A stretch of DNA of 64,000 nt, taken from assembly GCF_000372645.1 (NCBI RefSeq), contig NZ_APMP01000006.1, forward strand, positions 62,001-126,000, in the 5' to 3' direction. The translations under genes were made by a program, and so were the position numbers. Every line of letters starts with the position of its first letter. Position 1 is the first letter of the stretch. Source of the stretch: Caulobacter vibrioides OR37. Lineage in GTDB: Bacteria; Pseudomonadota; Alphaproteobacteria; Caulobacterales; Caulobacteraceae. The notes beneath the pieces were generated by a model. That model saw only the letters and a list, made by a program, of their open reading frames with translations, searched no databases and had not been told where the DNA came from. This document shows, piece by piece, positions 1 through 8,614 of the stretch.

Positions 1-375
1 TTCGAGATAGGCCAACTCTTCATCGGTGATCAGGGTGGCCGCCAGAGCCGCCGCCTCGCCTTCGAACAGGCGACGCGCCTCGGCCTGCTCGAAGGCTCCG
101 ATATCGAGGTCCTTCACCGGCGGCGGCGGCTGGTCCAGACGCACATAAACGCCGGAGCCCTGGCGGGCCTCCAGCAGGCCGCGCATTTCCAGGGCGATCA
201 CGGCGCGACGCACGGTCGGACGCGAGACGCCGAACTCGTCGGCGAGGTCGCGCTCGGACGGCAGGCGCTGGCCCGGCTGGTAGGTTCCATCGGCGATCGC
301 CCCGCTGATCGCGGCGGCCACCTGTTGATAGAGCCTGGAATCGGTGGGCGGAGCGTCCGGCGAGGAAGTCGACAT
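1..375 (-). CDS. GntR-family transcriptional regulator (3' end outside window)
   Basis: Only the first 125 codons are in the window; the gene continues past the left edge. The start is the ATG at 375 (MSTSSPDAPPTDSRLYQQV). Residues about 12-80 are a GntR winged helix: the helix-turn-helix reads LPSERDLADEFGVSRPTVRR and the wing ends in EARQGSGVYV. The sequence after it is helical (EQAEARRLFEGEAAALAA), as at the start of an FCD (FadR-type) effector domain, so the FadR subfamily is likely. Family members are metabolite-responsive repressors of nearby catabolic genes. The target and ligand cannot be read here. Two identical 11-bp motifs upstream (471-481 and 670-680) are possible operators. Confidence 0.85.
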   Translation of the reverse strand, partial: MSTSSPDAPPTDSRLYQQVAAAISGAIADGTYQPGQRLPSERDLADEFGVSRPTVRRAVIALEMRGLLEARQGSGVYVRLDQPPPPVKDLDIGAFEQAEARRLFEGEAAALAATLITDEELAYLE

Positions 376-717
376 CTTGAAAACGGCCGCGGGAGGCGCC
401 GAGGATCGACGCGCGTTCCGCAAGGACTAACGCGCGTCCCGCCGGCTCACAAGCCATGCCCGACGCCCAGTGGCCTTACCAGGACGCGCGAAACGCGTCG
501 GGGCGACCGGAGGGAGGACTCCGGCCGCCATCGTCTACCGGCCCCGGGAGGAGGTTGGGCGCAAGATACGCAGCGTCCGTGGTCGACGAGCACGCGTTAC
601 ACGGAGCGGAGACTCCATTCCGTCGCGCGTCAGCACACTAACGAAATTGGCCAGTCCCGCAACAGGAAATGGCCTTACCAATATCGCCAAACTTATTCGA
701 CCAATCTGTTAGCGGTC
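376..717. other. Intergenic region with no convincing gene
   Basis: This stretch lies between the divergently placed GntR gene start and the 3' end of the small Cys protein gene. The open frames here have no family resemblance and no good ribosome binding site, so I see no gene. The notable content is an exact direct repeat TGGCCTTACCA at 471-481 and 670-680. Its TGG...ACCA ends resemble GntR/FadR-type half sites. The region probably carries the GntR promoter. Confidence 0.5.
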
Positions 718-948
718 TCAAACCTGGAGCTTCAGCGCTTGGCCTGGTTGGGTCCAATCCCGGCGGGCGGTCGGATCCTCCAGCGCCGAGAGCTTGGGCT
801 TTTCATGGTCCTTGGCGTTGATTCCATAGGGACCATCCTGGGGATGAGCCGGGTCGATGTGCTTCTTGGCGTAATCGACGTCCGTGCAGTTCTTGCACGA
901 AAAGCCATTCACCGTGACGGGTTGCGGATAGTCGCCATTGATGGCCAA
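718..948 (-). CDS. Small conserved-looking hypothetical protein with CxxC motif (TTG start)
   Basis: This is a 76-residue hydrophilic protein of unknown function. The frame opens with TTG at 948, preceded by AGGAGGG seven bases upstream, so the rare start is supported by a strong Shine-Dalgarno; there is no in-frame ATG nearby. It has FSCKNCTDVDYAKKHIDP near the N-terminus, where the CxxC could bind metal or be redox active, followed by a Pro/Asp/Lys-rich tail. It has no signal peptide or membrane segment. The protein-like composition and the RBS argue that it is real. It is on the same strand as the GST gene and downstream of it (about 77 bases), so co-transcription is possible. Confidence 0.55.
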   Translation of the reverse strand: MAINGDYPQPVTVNGFSCKNCTDVDYAKKHIDPAHPQDGPYGINAKDHEKPKLSALEDPTARRDWTQPGQALKLQV

Positions 949-1025
949 CGCCCTGCCCTCCTCGTTCGCGCGGGATGCGCGATCGGCTATTCGCGCGAAC
1001 GGGAGCGAAGGTTACAGGGTGCGCT

Positions 1026-1754
1026 TCAAGCCGCCTGGCGCAGGTTCCAGGGATGGGCCGGATAGAACTCGGCCATCATCCGCCCGACATAGCCGACAAG
1101 CCTGGGATAGCGCTCGGCCTCGTCGCGTAGGGGCGAGTCGAAGAACGGCGTCAGCATGGCCGCCAGCATCGCGAAGGCCGTCGCGTCGACGCCGACCGGG
1201 TGGCTGTCGCGCATCAGATAGGCCTTGTCCTCCAGCAGCTCATCCAGGGCCCGAAGCGACAGTCCGCCCAGCCAGATCACCTCTTCGCGCAGGTGGCGAC
1301 CGACGCCGACGGCCCGAACATTGGTCGCCACCGCTTCCAGCAGCCCCTTGCGTAGGTCGTCTCGCAAGTGCTCCGGGGCCTGATCGAACCACCGGCCAGG
1401 GCCCCGCGCGAAGTTCCGAGGCTCCAGGAAGCGGAAATAGGTCGACACCCAGCCCAGCTGGTTCTCGATCATCCGCTCGATCGCCCAGGCCTGGGCGCGC
1501 TCCTTGCCCGACAAGCCCGTGTCCAGATCGACGCCGTACTTGTGCTCGATATGCGCGCGGATGAATGTCGAGTCGCCGATGGCCTGGGCGGCGTCCTCGA
1601 TCCACGGCAGCTGGCCCTTGGGCGCGGTCTCGCGGCTGCCCTTGGTCTTGCGGTAGGGCAGCCCCGCCATCTTCAGCTGGACCTCGGTCTTGGTGACGTA
1701 GGGGCTGATCTCCGGCAAACCGAAGCCCTCTCCGGCGGCGAACAGCGTGATCAT
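1026..1754 (-). CDS. Glutathione S-transferase family protein (metaxin/FAX-like)
   Basis: The protein has 242 residues, and GGGAGAGGGTC directly precedes the ATG. The N-terminal part (1-80: MITLFAAGEGFGLPEISPY, then KMAGLPYRK and PKGQLPWIED) is a thioredoxin-like GST fold with the cis-Pro segment QLPWI. Residues 90-235 are the helical C-terminal half, ending in the ALDELLEDKAYLM and VDATAFAMLA segments. This pattern fits the GST_N_4/GST_C_6 (metaxin, failed-axon-connections) branch rather than classical detoxifying GSTs. Substrate and glutathione dependence are not evident. It is divergent from the WYL regulator gene at 1848, which may control it. Confidence 0.85.
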   Translation of the reverse strand: MITLFAAGEGFGLPEISPYVTKTEVQLKMAGLPYRKTKGSRETAPKGQLPWIEDAAQAIGDSTFIRAHIEHKYGVDLDTGLSGKERAQAWAIERMIENQLGWVSTYFRFLEPRNFARGPGRWFDQAPEHLRDDLRKGLLEAVATNVRAVGVGRHLREEVIWLGGLSLRALDELLEDKAYLMRDSHPVGVDATAFAMLAAMLTPFFDSPLRDEAERYPRLVGYVGRMMAEFYPAHPWNLRQAA

Positions 1755-1847
1755 GACCCTCTCCCTCGTGCAAAGTCGCGATGACGACTTGCTACCGCCA
1801 CGCTACTGCCAGCATGTTGTCAGCATCGCCGCCGGATAACGGACGCC

Positions 1848-2567
1848 ATGAGACGCGCCGAACGCCTTTTCCAGATCATCCAGATCCTGCGCCGCAGCCG
1901 CGCGCCGGTGACCGCCGACGCCATAGCCGCCGAGCTGGAGACCTCGAAGCGCAGCGTCTATCGCGACATCGCCGCCCTGGTCGGCCAACGCGCCCCGATC
2001 CGCGGCGAGGCGGGCGTCGGCTATGTGCTGGAGGCCGGGTTCGACATGCCGCCGCTGATGCTGACCCCCGACGAGATCGAGGCGGCGGTGCTGGGCGCGC
2101 AGTGGGTGGCGGGGCGCGGCGACCCGGTTCTGGCCAAGGCCGCCAGCGACCTGATCAGCAAGATCGCGGCCGCCGTCCCCGACCGTCTGCGGCCCTATGT
2201 GCTGGAGCCGGCCGCCGCCGCCTCGCCGGCCTGGAAGCCGCAGGCCGACCGCATCGACGTCGCCCAGGTCCGGGCCTGGATCCACGCGGGTCGCAAGATC
2301 CGCCTCGACTACAGCGACGAGGCCGGCGCGATCAGCGAACGGGTGATCTGGCCCGTCACCGTGGGTTACCGCGAGACGGTGCGGATGATCATCGCCTGGT
2401 GCGAACTGCGCGAGGCCTTCCGCACCTTTCGCACCGACCGCGTGGTCGGCGCCGACTTCCTGGACGAGCGCCATGGCAAGCGGCCCGCCGTGCTCCGCGC
2501 CGAGTGGATCAAGTTCCGCGCGGCCGAGATCGCCGCCTGGACGTCGCGCGAGAACGCCGCCTGCTGA
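1848..2567 (+). CDS. Helix-turn-helix regulator with WYL domain (YafY type)
   Basis: The protein has 239 residues. The N-terminal winged helix (1-60) has TADAIAAELETSKRSVYRDI, the HTH_11/DeoR-like recognition helix. The C-terminal half (about 130-230) is a WYL-type sensor domain; its core appears as KIRLDYSDEAG followed by VIWPVTVGY and later FRTFRTDRVVGADFLDERH. Such proteins are ligand-sensing repressors or activators, often responding to nucleotides or to DNA damage. It is transcribed away from the GST-like gene, from a shared 93-base intergenic region. Its stop codon abuts the stop of the convergent esterase gene with no spacer. The ligand is unknown. Confidence 0.85.
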   Translation: MRRAERLFQIIQILRRSRAPVTADAIAAELETSKRSVYRDIAALVGQRAPIRGEAGVGYVLEAGFDMPPLMLTPDEIEAAVLGAQWVAGRGDPVLAKAASDLISKIAAAVPDRLRPYVLEPAAAASPAWKPQADRIDVAQVRAWIHAGRKIRLDYSDEAGAISERVIWPVTVGYRETVRMIIAWCELREAFRTFRTDRVVGADFLDERHGKRPAVLRAEWIKFRAAEIAAWTSRENAAC

Positions 2568-3539
2568 TCACAGGCCGTGGCGCTTGGCGAAGGTCTCGAA
2601 GAGGCCGGGCCAGGCCGCCACCGGTTTGCCGGGCGTGGCGCGCAGGCCAAAGCCGTGGCCGCCTTCCTCGAAGATGTGCATCTCGGTCGGTACGGCCTTG
2701 GCCTTCAAGGCCGTGAACATCGCCAGCGAGTTCTCGACCGGCACGACCTTGTCATCCGCCGCGTGGACCTGAAACACCGGGCCAAGGCCTTCGCGCACCT
2801 GTTTCTCGGGCGATAGCTCGACCACGCGCTCGGGCGCGGCCTGGCCGCTCAGCAACTGCTTGCGCGACCCCGTGTGGCCAAAGGACAGGTCCAGGGTGAT
2901 GACCGGATAGATCAGCGCCGACAGGCTGGGCTTGGCGGTCAGCTGGTCCGCCGCGTCGATCGGCGCGTAGGTGGCCGCGTCGAACCGGGTGGTCAGGTTG
3001 GCCGCCAGGTGCCCGCCGGCCGAGAAGCCCATGACCGCCACGCGGTCGGGAGAGAAGCCCATGGCCTGGGCCTTCGAGCGGATCAGGCGAACGGCCCGCT
3101 GGGCGTCCTGCAAGGGCGCGTCGCCGCCCGCCGCCCAGCCGTCGCCCGGCATCCGATAGAACAGCACGAAACAGGTGTAGCCGCGCTCGGCCAGCCACCG
3201 GCCCATCTCGTAGCCCTCCTTGTCCACCACGACCCGTTCGTAGCCGCCGCCCGGGATCAGCATCACGGCCGCGCCGTTCGCGATCTTCGGACGGAAGACG
3301 GCCAGGGTCGGCGTGCGGGTGTGGATCTGGGCGCGGTCGCGCGGCCCGTTGGGGCCGCTCCGCTCCAAGATCTTTTCCTCCACGGTGACCCCTTCGCCGC
3401 CCGGCGCGCCGCCCGGCCACAGGACGATGACTTCGGTGGGATCGGCTTGGTCCAAGGCCGCGGCCTCCGCTCCGCGCGCCGCCAGCGAGGCTAGAGCGCC
3501 GGTGACGAAGGCTCCCAAGGCGCCGCGACGGTTCAGCAT
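2568..3539 (-). CDS. Secreted alpha/beta hydrolase, probable carbohydrate esterase
   Basis: The 323-residue protein starts with MLNRRGALGAFVTGALASLA and continues to AEA, a Tat-like (RRGAL) or Sec signal peptide, so the enzyme is probably periplasmic. The catalytic Ser lies in GFSAGGH at about residue 170, with the oxyanion-hole segment MLIPGGGYERV at about 95. The late acid and base lie in HAADDKVVPVENS and GGHGFGL. The architecture matches BD-FAE/acetyl-xylan-esterase-like hydrolases that remove acyl groups from plant polysaccharides. AAGG eight bases upstream supports the ATG. It converges tail-to-tail with the WYL regulator gene. The substrate is inferred only from family. Confidence 0.82.
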   Translation of the reverse strand: MLNRRGALGAFVTGALASLAARGAEAAALDQADPTEVIVLWPGGAPGGEGVTVEEKILERSGPNGPRDRAQIHTRTPTLAVFRPKIANGAAVMLIPGGGYERVVVDKEGYEMGRWLAERGYTCFVLFYRMPGDGWAAGGDAPLQDAQRAVRLIRSKAQAMGFSPDRVAVMGFSAGGHLAANLTTRFDAATYAPIDAADQLTAKPSLSALIYPVITLDLSFGHTGSRKQLLSGQAAPERVVELSPEKQVREGLGPVFQVHAADDKVVPVENSLAMFTALKAKAVPTEMHIFEEGGHGFGLRATPGKPVAAWPGLFETFAKRHGL

Positions 3540-3612
3540 GGATATGGCCTTCTGACGGGTTGTTGTTCACGCCGAGCCTAGAACGCGCCGGCGAATTTTG
3601 GAAACCGGTTTC

Positions 3613-4419
3613 CTACGCCTCGGCGAAGCGCAGGTGGTGAAGCACGATCCCGCTGGTCGTGGCGACGTTCAGGGAATCAAAGCCCTTGGCCATGGGGATG
3701 CCGACGGCGCGCGCCCTGGCCATCAGGTCGGGCGCCAGACCCGGCCCCTCGGCGCCCAGCAGCACGGCGGCGCGCGGGGACGGCTTGACGCGCGCCAGGA
3801 TCTCGCTGGCGGCGGGGCTGAGCGCCAGTCCCTCGAAGCCGGCGGCCGCAAGAAGAGCGGCGATGTCCTCGCCCCGCGCCAGTCGGGCGGTCGGAACCGA
3901 CAGCGCCGCGCCAACCGAGACTCGGATCGCCTTGCGATACAGGGGATCGCAGCAGTCGGCGTCGAGCAGCACAGCGTCGACGCCGAAGGCGGCGGCGTTA
4001 CGATAGACCCCGCCCATGTTGTCGTGATTGGCGATGCCGCAGAGCACCAGGACGATCGCCCGTTCTGGCAAGCCGGCCAGCAGGTCGCGCGCGGCGATTG
4101 GCGAGGGCTTGCGGCCCACCGCCAACACGCCGCGATGCAGGTGAAAGCCGGCGATAGCGTCCACCACCGCCTGGTCGGCGAAATGGACGGGCGTCTCGTC
4201 CGGCAGTCCCTCGAATATGTCCGCCAGCTTGTCCCTGCGCTTGGGATCGATCAGCAGCGAAACCACCCGCTCCGGCGCATCTCGGACGAAGGCGCGCAAC
4301 ACTGTTTCGCCCTCGGCGATGAACAGCCCTTCGCGACCGACCAAGTCCCGCTCCTTGATCGCCCTGAAGGGCGCGACGGCGGGATCGTCGGGGTCGGTGA
4401 CGACACGAAACTGCGGCAA
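3613..4419 (-). CDS. SpoU/TrmH-family RNA 2'-O-methyltransferase
   Basis: The protein has an N-terminal substrate-binding region (EGLFIAEGETVLRAF) and a C-terminal SPOUT knot fold. All three SpoU motifs are visible: GIANHDNMGGVYRNA (motif 1), LLGAEGPGL (motif 2) and LNVATTSGIVLHHL (motif 3). It should methylate a 2'-hydroxyl in tRNA or rRNA with SAM; the target nucleotide is not deducible. The frame is open to a TTG at 4437, but AGAGG sits five bases before a second TTG at 4419, which I prefer. The upstream side is the nested palindrome at 4442-4495. It lies alone on its strand downstream of the MFS gene. Confidence 0.87.
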   Translation of the reverse strand: MPQFRVVTDPDDPAVAPFRAIKERDLVGREGLFIAEGETVLRAFVRDAPERVVSLLIDPKRRDKLADIFEGLPDETPVHFADQAVVDAIAGFHLHRGVLAVGRKPSPIAARDLLAGLPERAIVLVLCGIANHDNMGGVYRNAAAFGVDAVLLDADCCDPLYRKAIRVSVGAALSVPTARLARGEDIAALLAAAGFEGLALSPAASEILARVKPSPRAAVLLGAEGPGLAPDLMARARAVGIPMAKGFDSLNVATTSGIVLHHLRFAEA

Positions 4420-4441
4420 GGCGACCTCTGAATTCAACTAT

Positions 4442-4495
4442 TTAGAGCGCGTTCGAGCGGTTTGACCGCTCACACCTAAACCTAACGCGCTCTAA
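4442..4495. repeat. Nested palindromic element (12-bp outer arms, 7-bp inner hairpin)
   Basis: TTAGAGCGCGTT at 4442-4453 and AACGCGCTCTAA at 4484-4495 are perfect reverse complements. Between them GAGCGGT (4455-4461) and ACCGCTC (4465-4471) form a second perfect hairpin with a 3-base loop. The right arm contains the stop codon (TAG, 4494-4492) of the MFS gene. The compact nested structure resembles dispersed intergenic palindromes (REP-like) of alphaproteobacteria. It may also act as a terminator or mRNA-stability element. No second copy was found in this window. Confidence 0.6.
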
Positions 4496-5748
4496 CGCAC
4501 CCCTCGTATCGGCAGGATCGCCAGACCGCCAGCCATGGCCAGGCTCGCGGCGGTCAGGAACAGCAGGTGGAAGTTCAGATGCGTCGGGCCAAGCGCCCAA
4601 ACCGCCAAGGCCGGCGCCAGAGCCTGGGGCAAGGTATTGGCCAGGTTGATCACGCCGAGGTCCTTGCCCGTGTCGCGCTGCGAGGGCAGCACCTGGGTCA
4701 CCATGGCGATATCGACCGCGTAGAAGCACCCGGCCCCGCAGCCCAGCACGGCGTAGGCCGCCACCATCACCGGCCATTGCGGGCTCAGCGAAAACACCGC
4801 CATGGCCAAGGCCATGGTGAAGGCCGCCCCGCAGGCGAACAGCTTGCGCCGCTTCAGACGGTCCGACAGCACCCCGCCCGCCAGCGCCAAGGCGACGTTC
4901 GACAGCGTCGACACCGCCGTCAGGATCGCCAACCCCTGCTCGGCGCGCTGCCCTGGAAACAGGCGCGAATAGCCCATCGCGTCCTGCAGGAAATACAGCA
5001 TGTAGCTCTGGATCAGGCTAAGCGCGACCAGCACCATGAACCGCCCGAGCCACGCGAAGGCGAAGTCGGGATGCTTGCGCGGGTCCACCCAAAGGCCCCT
5101 GAGAAAGCCGGCGAGGTCGAACGGCGGGGCGTCGGCTTTCGGCAGCGGCGGGTCCTTGAAGCCCAGCACCAGCGGCGCCAAGCCCAGCAGCAGCACGGCC
5201 GAGATCGTCGCGTAGCGGGAGCTTTCGGTGACCAGCACGCCGCCGATCAGTACGGCGCCGGCCGCCGTGCCGATCGGGTTGCCGAGGCTCTGGAACGCCG
5301 CGACTAGGCCCTTCTGATGGTCCGGCACGCGGTCGGGCATGACCGCCACCAGGGCCGAGAAGCACAGGTTGAAGGTCAACTGGAACAGGATGATCCCGCC
5401 GATCAGCGCCAGCGGCGTCTTCGCCTGCATGATCGCCAGATAGGCCAGCGCCGCGCCAAGCGCCCCGACCACGATCCCCGGCCTCCGACGTCCAAAGCGG
5501 CTGGTCGTGCGGTCGCTGATCGCGCCGGCCAGCAGGTTGGCGACACTGGCGACGATCGCGCCATAGAACGTGACCTGGCTGAGCACCAAGGCCTTGTTGG
5601 CCGGATCGATCGCGCCGGCCTTGAGCGGCAACAGCACTTGCAGAAGCGGCTGAAAAGACAGGAAGGCCCCGATCTGAGCCAGGGTGTAGGCGGCGATGAA
5701 ATTCGCGCGAACCGGCTCCTTGGGCCGGGCCCGGTCGTCAAACCCCAT
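4492..5748 (-). CDS. MFS transporter, probable sugar permease
   Basis: The inner-membrane carrier has 418 residues with about 12 hydrophobic segments. The segment between TM2 and TM3 carries AISDRTTSRFGRRRPG, the classic MFS loop motif, and a related GVLSDRLKRRK appears in the second half, so both repeats are intact. The frame extends upstream to 5865, but the ATG at 5748 (MGFDDRARPKEPV) is preceded by GGAGG and is the better start; the extra N-terminus is Arg-rich non-membrane sequence. It is divergent from a LacI-type regulator, which suggests inducible sugar uptake. Its stop codon lies inside the palindrome at 4442-4495. The substrate is unknown. Confidence 0.85.
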   Translation of the reverse strand: MGFDDRARPKEPVRANFIAAYTLAQIGAFLSFQPLLQVLLPLKAGAIDPANKALVLSQVTFYGAIVASVANLLAGAISDRTTSRFGRRRPGIVVGALGAALAYLAIMQAKTPLALIGGIILFQLTFNLCFSALVAVMPDRVPDHQKGLVAAFQSLGNPIGTAAGAVLIGGVLVTESSRYATISAVLLLGLAPLVLGFKDPPLPKADAPPFDLAGFLRGLWVDPRKHPDFAFAWLGRFMVLVALSLIQSYMLYFLQDAMGYSRLFPGQRAEQGLAILTAVSTLSNVALALAGGVLSDRLKRRKLFACGAAFTMALAMAVFSLSPQWPVMVAAYAVLGCGAGCFYAVDIAMVTQVLPSQRDTGKDLGVINLANTLPQALAPALAVWALGPTHLNFHLLFLTAASLAMAGGLAILPIRGVR

Positions 5749-5772
5749 CACGCCTCCCCCGCGGCGCGGCGA

Positions 5773-5794
5773 CCGAAAGCCAACGCGGTTTCGG
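5773..5794. promoter_or_regulatory. Candidate operator upstream of MFS gene
   Basis: CCGAAA (5773-5778) and TTTCGG (5789-5794) form an inverted repeat around a 10-base centre with CC and GG at its ends. It sits 25-46 bases upstream of the MFS start, in the region shared with the divergent LacI-family gene. It is a possible LacI-type binding site, though shorter and more interrupted than a typical one. Confidence 0.3.
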
Positions 5795-5950
5795 CGCCTG
5801 CCATGTCCGGCGTCTTCACGTCGCGCCAGCTGGGTCCTACACTGACGGGCCGTCCGCCCTCGCACAAGGCCCTCTCGCCGGGGGAGTTTCCCTTGGGGAG
5901 CGACAGGTTCTAGTTTGAGCGCGTGAGCCTGAGTCTCGGGGGACGTATCG

Positions 5951-7003
5951 ATGGCTTCGGTGACGATCTACGACGTCGCCGCGAAAGCGGGCGTCTCGAT
6001 CAAGACCGTTTCGCGGGTGATGAACAACGAGCCGAACGTCCGGCCCGCGATGCGGGACCGCGTGTTGGCGGCGGCCGGCGCCTTGGGCTACAGCCCCAAC
6101 CTGTCGGCGCGCAGCCTGGCCGGTTCGCGCTCGTTCGTGATCGCCGTCTTCGTCGACGCGGCCTTGACCATCGACCACTGGCGCAGCGAACGCGGCGCCG
6201 ACTATCTCAGCCGCATCCAGCTGGGCGCCACGCTGCAGTGTCGCGAAGCCGGCTATCATCTGCTGGTCGAGCTGATCGATCATGAAGGACCTCGGGTTCG
6301 GCAAGAGGTCGCGGCCCTGCTCGCGGCCTTGAAGCCAGACGGCGTCATTCTGACGCCGCCGTCCTCGGACAACGCGGTGGTGCTGGAACTTCTGGACAAG
6401 GCCGGCACGCCCTATGTCCGCGTCGGTCCCGAGCGCGCCGAGGGCCTGGGTCCTCGGGTGCATATGGATGACGTCGCCGCCGCTCGCGAAATGACCGAGC
6501 ACCTGGCCAAGCTGGGCCACAGGCGCATTGGCTTCATCGTCGGGGAACCGCGCTATGGCGCCAGCCAGGCCCGGCGCGACGGCTATCTCGACGCGATGAA
6601 GGGTCTAGGCCTGCCGGTCGCCGACGGCTGGGTGCGTCAGGGCGACTTCACGTTCCAGTCCGGCCTCGACCAGGCGAAGGCGCTGCTGGCCCTGCCCGAC
6701 CGTCCGACGGCGATCTTCGCCAGCAACGACGACATGGCGCTGGGCTGCATGGCGGCGATCGCCGAGGCGGGCCTGATGACGCCCGGAGACGTTTCGGTGG
6801 CGGGGTTCGATGACAGCCCCAGCGCGCGCTTCAGCCGGCCGCAACTGACCACGGTGCGCCAGCCGGTGGCGGAAATGGCCTCGGTGGCGGCCAAGCTGCT
6901 GATCGGCCAAGCCCGAAGCGGCGCGGCCGCCGAACGGCCGGTGGACGAGCTACTGCCCTTCGAGCTGATCCACCGCGCCTCGACGGCGCCGCCGCCGCGC
7001 TAG
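5951..7003 (+). CDS. LacI-family transcriptional regulator
   Basis: The protein has 350 residues. The N-terminal HTH is VTIYDVAAKAGVSIKTVSRV, followed by the hinge helix LSARSLAGSRS. Residues about 65-340 are the periplasmic-binding-protein-like effector domain, with the family landmarks GHRRIGFIVG, FASNDDMALG and VAGFDDSPSARFSRPQLTTV. Members repress or activate sugar uptake and degradation genes and release DNA on binding a sugar. The divergent MFS gene is the obvious target. No TonB receptor or glycosidase accompanies the pair here, unlike other Caulobacter sugar loci, so the inducer cannot be guessed. Confidence 0.93.
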   Translation: MASVTIYDVAAKAGVSIKTVSRVMNNEPNVRPAMRDRVLAAAGALGYSPNLSARSLAGSRSFVIAVFVDAALTIDHWRSERGADYLSRIQLGATLQCREAGYHLLVELIDHEGPRVRQEVAALLAALKPDGVILTPPSSDNAVVLELLDKAGTPYVRVGPERAEGLGPRVHMDDVAAAREMTEHLAKLGHRRIGFIVGEPRYGASQARRDGYLDAMKGLGLPVADGWVRQGDFTFQSGLDQAKALLALPDRPTAIFASNDDMALGCMAAIAEAGLMTPGDVSVAGFDDSPSARFSRPQLTTVRQPVAEMASVAAKLLIGQARSGAAAERPVDELLPFELIHRASTAPPPR

Positions 7004-7006
7004 CCG

Positions 7007-8560
7007 TTACCGCCCAGGACGCGCGAAGGCCGCCACACGGGCGCGAGCGGCGTGGACGGCGTTCTCGGCGGGACGCTCCTGATAGCTTCGCGAGGCGATC
7101 TGGGCGCGACCACCCAACCGGAACGCGCCGACGCGGTTCGCCAGATCGGCCGCCTCGACCCGCAGGGCGTGGGTCGCCTCCGTCGATCGCGAGACCATGG
7201 CCGCGTTGCGCTGGGTCACCTGGTCCAGCTGATTCACGGCCGAATTGACCTGGCCCAGGGCCGTGGCCTGTTCGCTGGCCGAAGCGGCGATGACGTTCAC
7301 CAGCTCGTCGATGCCGCCCACCTTGTCGACGATGCCCCGCAGCGCCTCGCCCGTCTGGCCGACGAGATCGACCCCCTCGCTGACTTGGCGGCTGCTCTCG
7401 GTGATCAAGGACTTGATGTCGCTGGCGGCCTGGGCCGAGCGCTGGGCCAGGGCCCGCACTTCCTGGGCGACGACCGCGAAGCCCTTGCCCGAGTCCCCGG
7501 CGCGGGCGGCCTCGACCCCGGCGTTCAGGGCCAGGAGGTTGGTCTGGAAGGCGATCTCGTCGATCATGCCCAGGATCTGGTTCACCTGCTGCGACTGGGC
7601 CTCGATCTTGGTCATGGCCTCGGCGGCGCGGGTGACGATGTCGCCCGAGCGGGAAGCTTCGGCCGACGCCTCGCCGACGCGAGCGGAGACTTCGCGCGCG
7701 CTTTGCGCCGTCTTGCCGACGGCGCCGGTCAGTTGCTCGACGGCGGCGGCGGTCTGTTCCAGCGTGGCCGCCTGCTGTTCGGTGCGCTGCGACAGGTCCT
7801 CGGCGTTGCGAGCGATGTCATCCACGCCCGCGCGGATACCCTCGGCCGAGTGCTCCACCGCGCGCATCGCGCCGGTCAGGCATTCGACCGCCTGTTCGAA
7901 ATCGGCGCCTAGGCTCTGGAACTCGGGCGCCAGCTCCGCCTGAACGCGCGCGCTCAGGTCGCCGCCAGCCAAACGGGCCAGGGCCTCGCCCACCGCCTTG
8001 ACGGCCTGGGCCTGATGCCGTTCGGCGACCTCCCGCTCGGTTTCCAGAGCGTTTCGCTCCTCCTGGAGGATGCGCAGATAGCTGGAAATGGCCAGCTCCA
8101 TGTCGAGGAACACCGCCTTGACCAGGGCCGACAGGCTGTCGGCCAGCTCGGCGTCGGACTTGGCGGCGTTGAACAGGCTCTTGGCGCGCTTGCCGATCAC
8201 AGCGCGGATCAGCGTTTCGGCCACCAAGGCATAGCCGCCGATGTACCATTGAGGCTCGAGGTCGGCGTTGACGTGGGCGCGGCCAATCCGCTCGACGTCG
8301 CGCATGTAGGTTTCGCCGTAGTCGGCTTGGACGATCCGCCGCCAGTGGTCGGCCTGGGCGCGCTCCGCGCCGGCCATGTGCGCGTCGTCTCGGAACTTGC
8401 TCCGCGTTTCGGGAAAGGCCCGGACCTGGTCGTAGAACTTGCCGAGCGCCGATCCGATCTCGGCGTCGATCACCGGCTTGATGGATCGCAAGGCGGTGCG
8501 ATCCCGTTGGTCGAACCGCATGAAGGCCATGCGCTGTTCCAGCTTCAAAAGCGCGCTCAT
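7007..8560 (-). CDS. Soluble globin-coupled methyl-accepting chemotaxis protein
   Basis: The 517-residue protein has no membrane segment. Residues 1-170 form a globin-coupled sensor domain; His96 in [20 protein letters not shown] sits where the proximal haem ligand of HemAT-type sensors lies, and the downstream PQWYIGGY block is typical. A linker with HAMP-like helices (about 180-240) leads to a long coiled-coil signalling domain whose tip reads [20 protein letters not shown]. The expected role is oxygen (or other diatomic gas) sensing in the cytoplasm, with signalling to CheA/CheW and chemotaxis. No other che genes are nearby. The gene converges with the LacI gene (3-base gap). A nested hairpin at 8583-8614 lies just upstream. 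Confidence 0.92.
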   Translation of the reverse strand: MSALLKLEQRMAFMRFDQRDRTALRSIKPVIDAEIGSALGKFYDQVRAFPETRSKFRDDAHMAGAERAQADHWRRIVQADYGETYMRDVERIGRAHVNADLEPQWYIGGYALVAETLIRAVIGKRAKSLFNAAKSDAELADSLSALVKAVFLDMELAISSYLRILQEERNALETEREVAERHQAQAVKAVGEALARLAGGDLSARVQAELAPEFQSLGADFEQAVECLTGAMRAVEHSAEGIRAGVDDIARNAEDLSQRTEQQAATLEQTAAAVEQLTGAVGKTAQSAREVSARVGEASAEASRSGDIVTRAAEAMTKIEAQSQQVNQILGMIDEIAFQTNLLALNAGVEAARAGDSGKGFAVVAQEVRALAQRSAQAASDIKSLITESSRQVSEGVDLVGQTGEALRGIVDKVGGIDELVNVIAASASEQATALGQVNSAVNQLDQVTQRNAAMVSRSTEATHALRVEAADLANRVGAFRLGGRAQIASRSYQERPAENAVHAARARVAAFARPGR

Positions 8561-8582
8561 CCGAGCCCCGAGTCACTGATAA

Positions 8583-8614
8583 GGATTGGTTCACCACGTT
8601 GGTGCGCCCAATCC
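8583..8614. promoter_or_regulatory. Nested hairpin upstream of the globin-coupled chemoreceptor
   Basis: GGATTGG (8583-8589) pairs with CCAATCC (8608-8614), and inside it CACCA (8592-8596) pairs with TGGTG (8600-8604). It starts 23 bases upstream of the chemoreceptor ATG on the minus strand. Immediately beyond it TTAACCAAGCTTAA (8616-8629) resembles a CtrA box but with six rather than seven spacer bases. It could be an operator or a 5' leader structure. Confidence 0.35.

Noticed and set aside
5749..5865. N-terminal extension of the MFS transporter frame
   Set aside because: It is Arg-rich, lacks a ribosome binding site, and the GGAGG-preceded ATG at 5748 gives a normal N-terminus.
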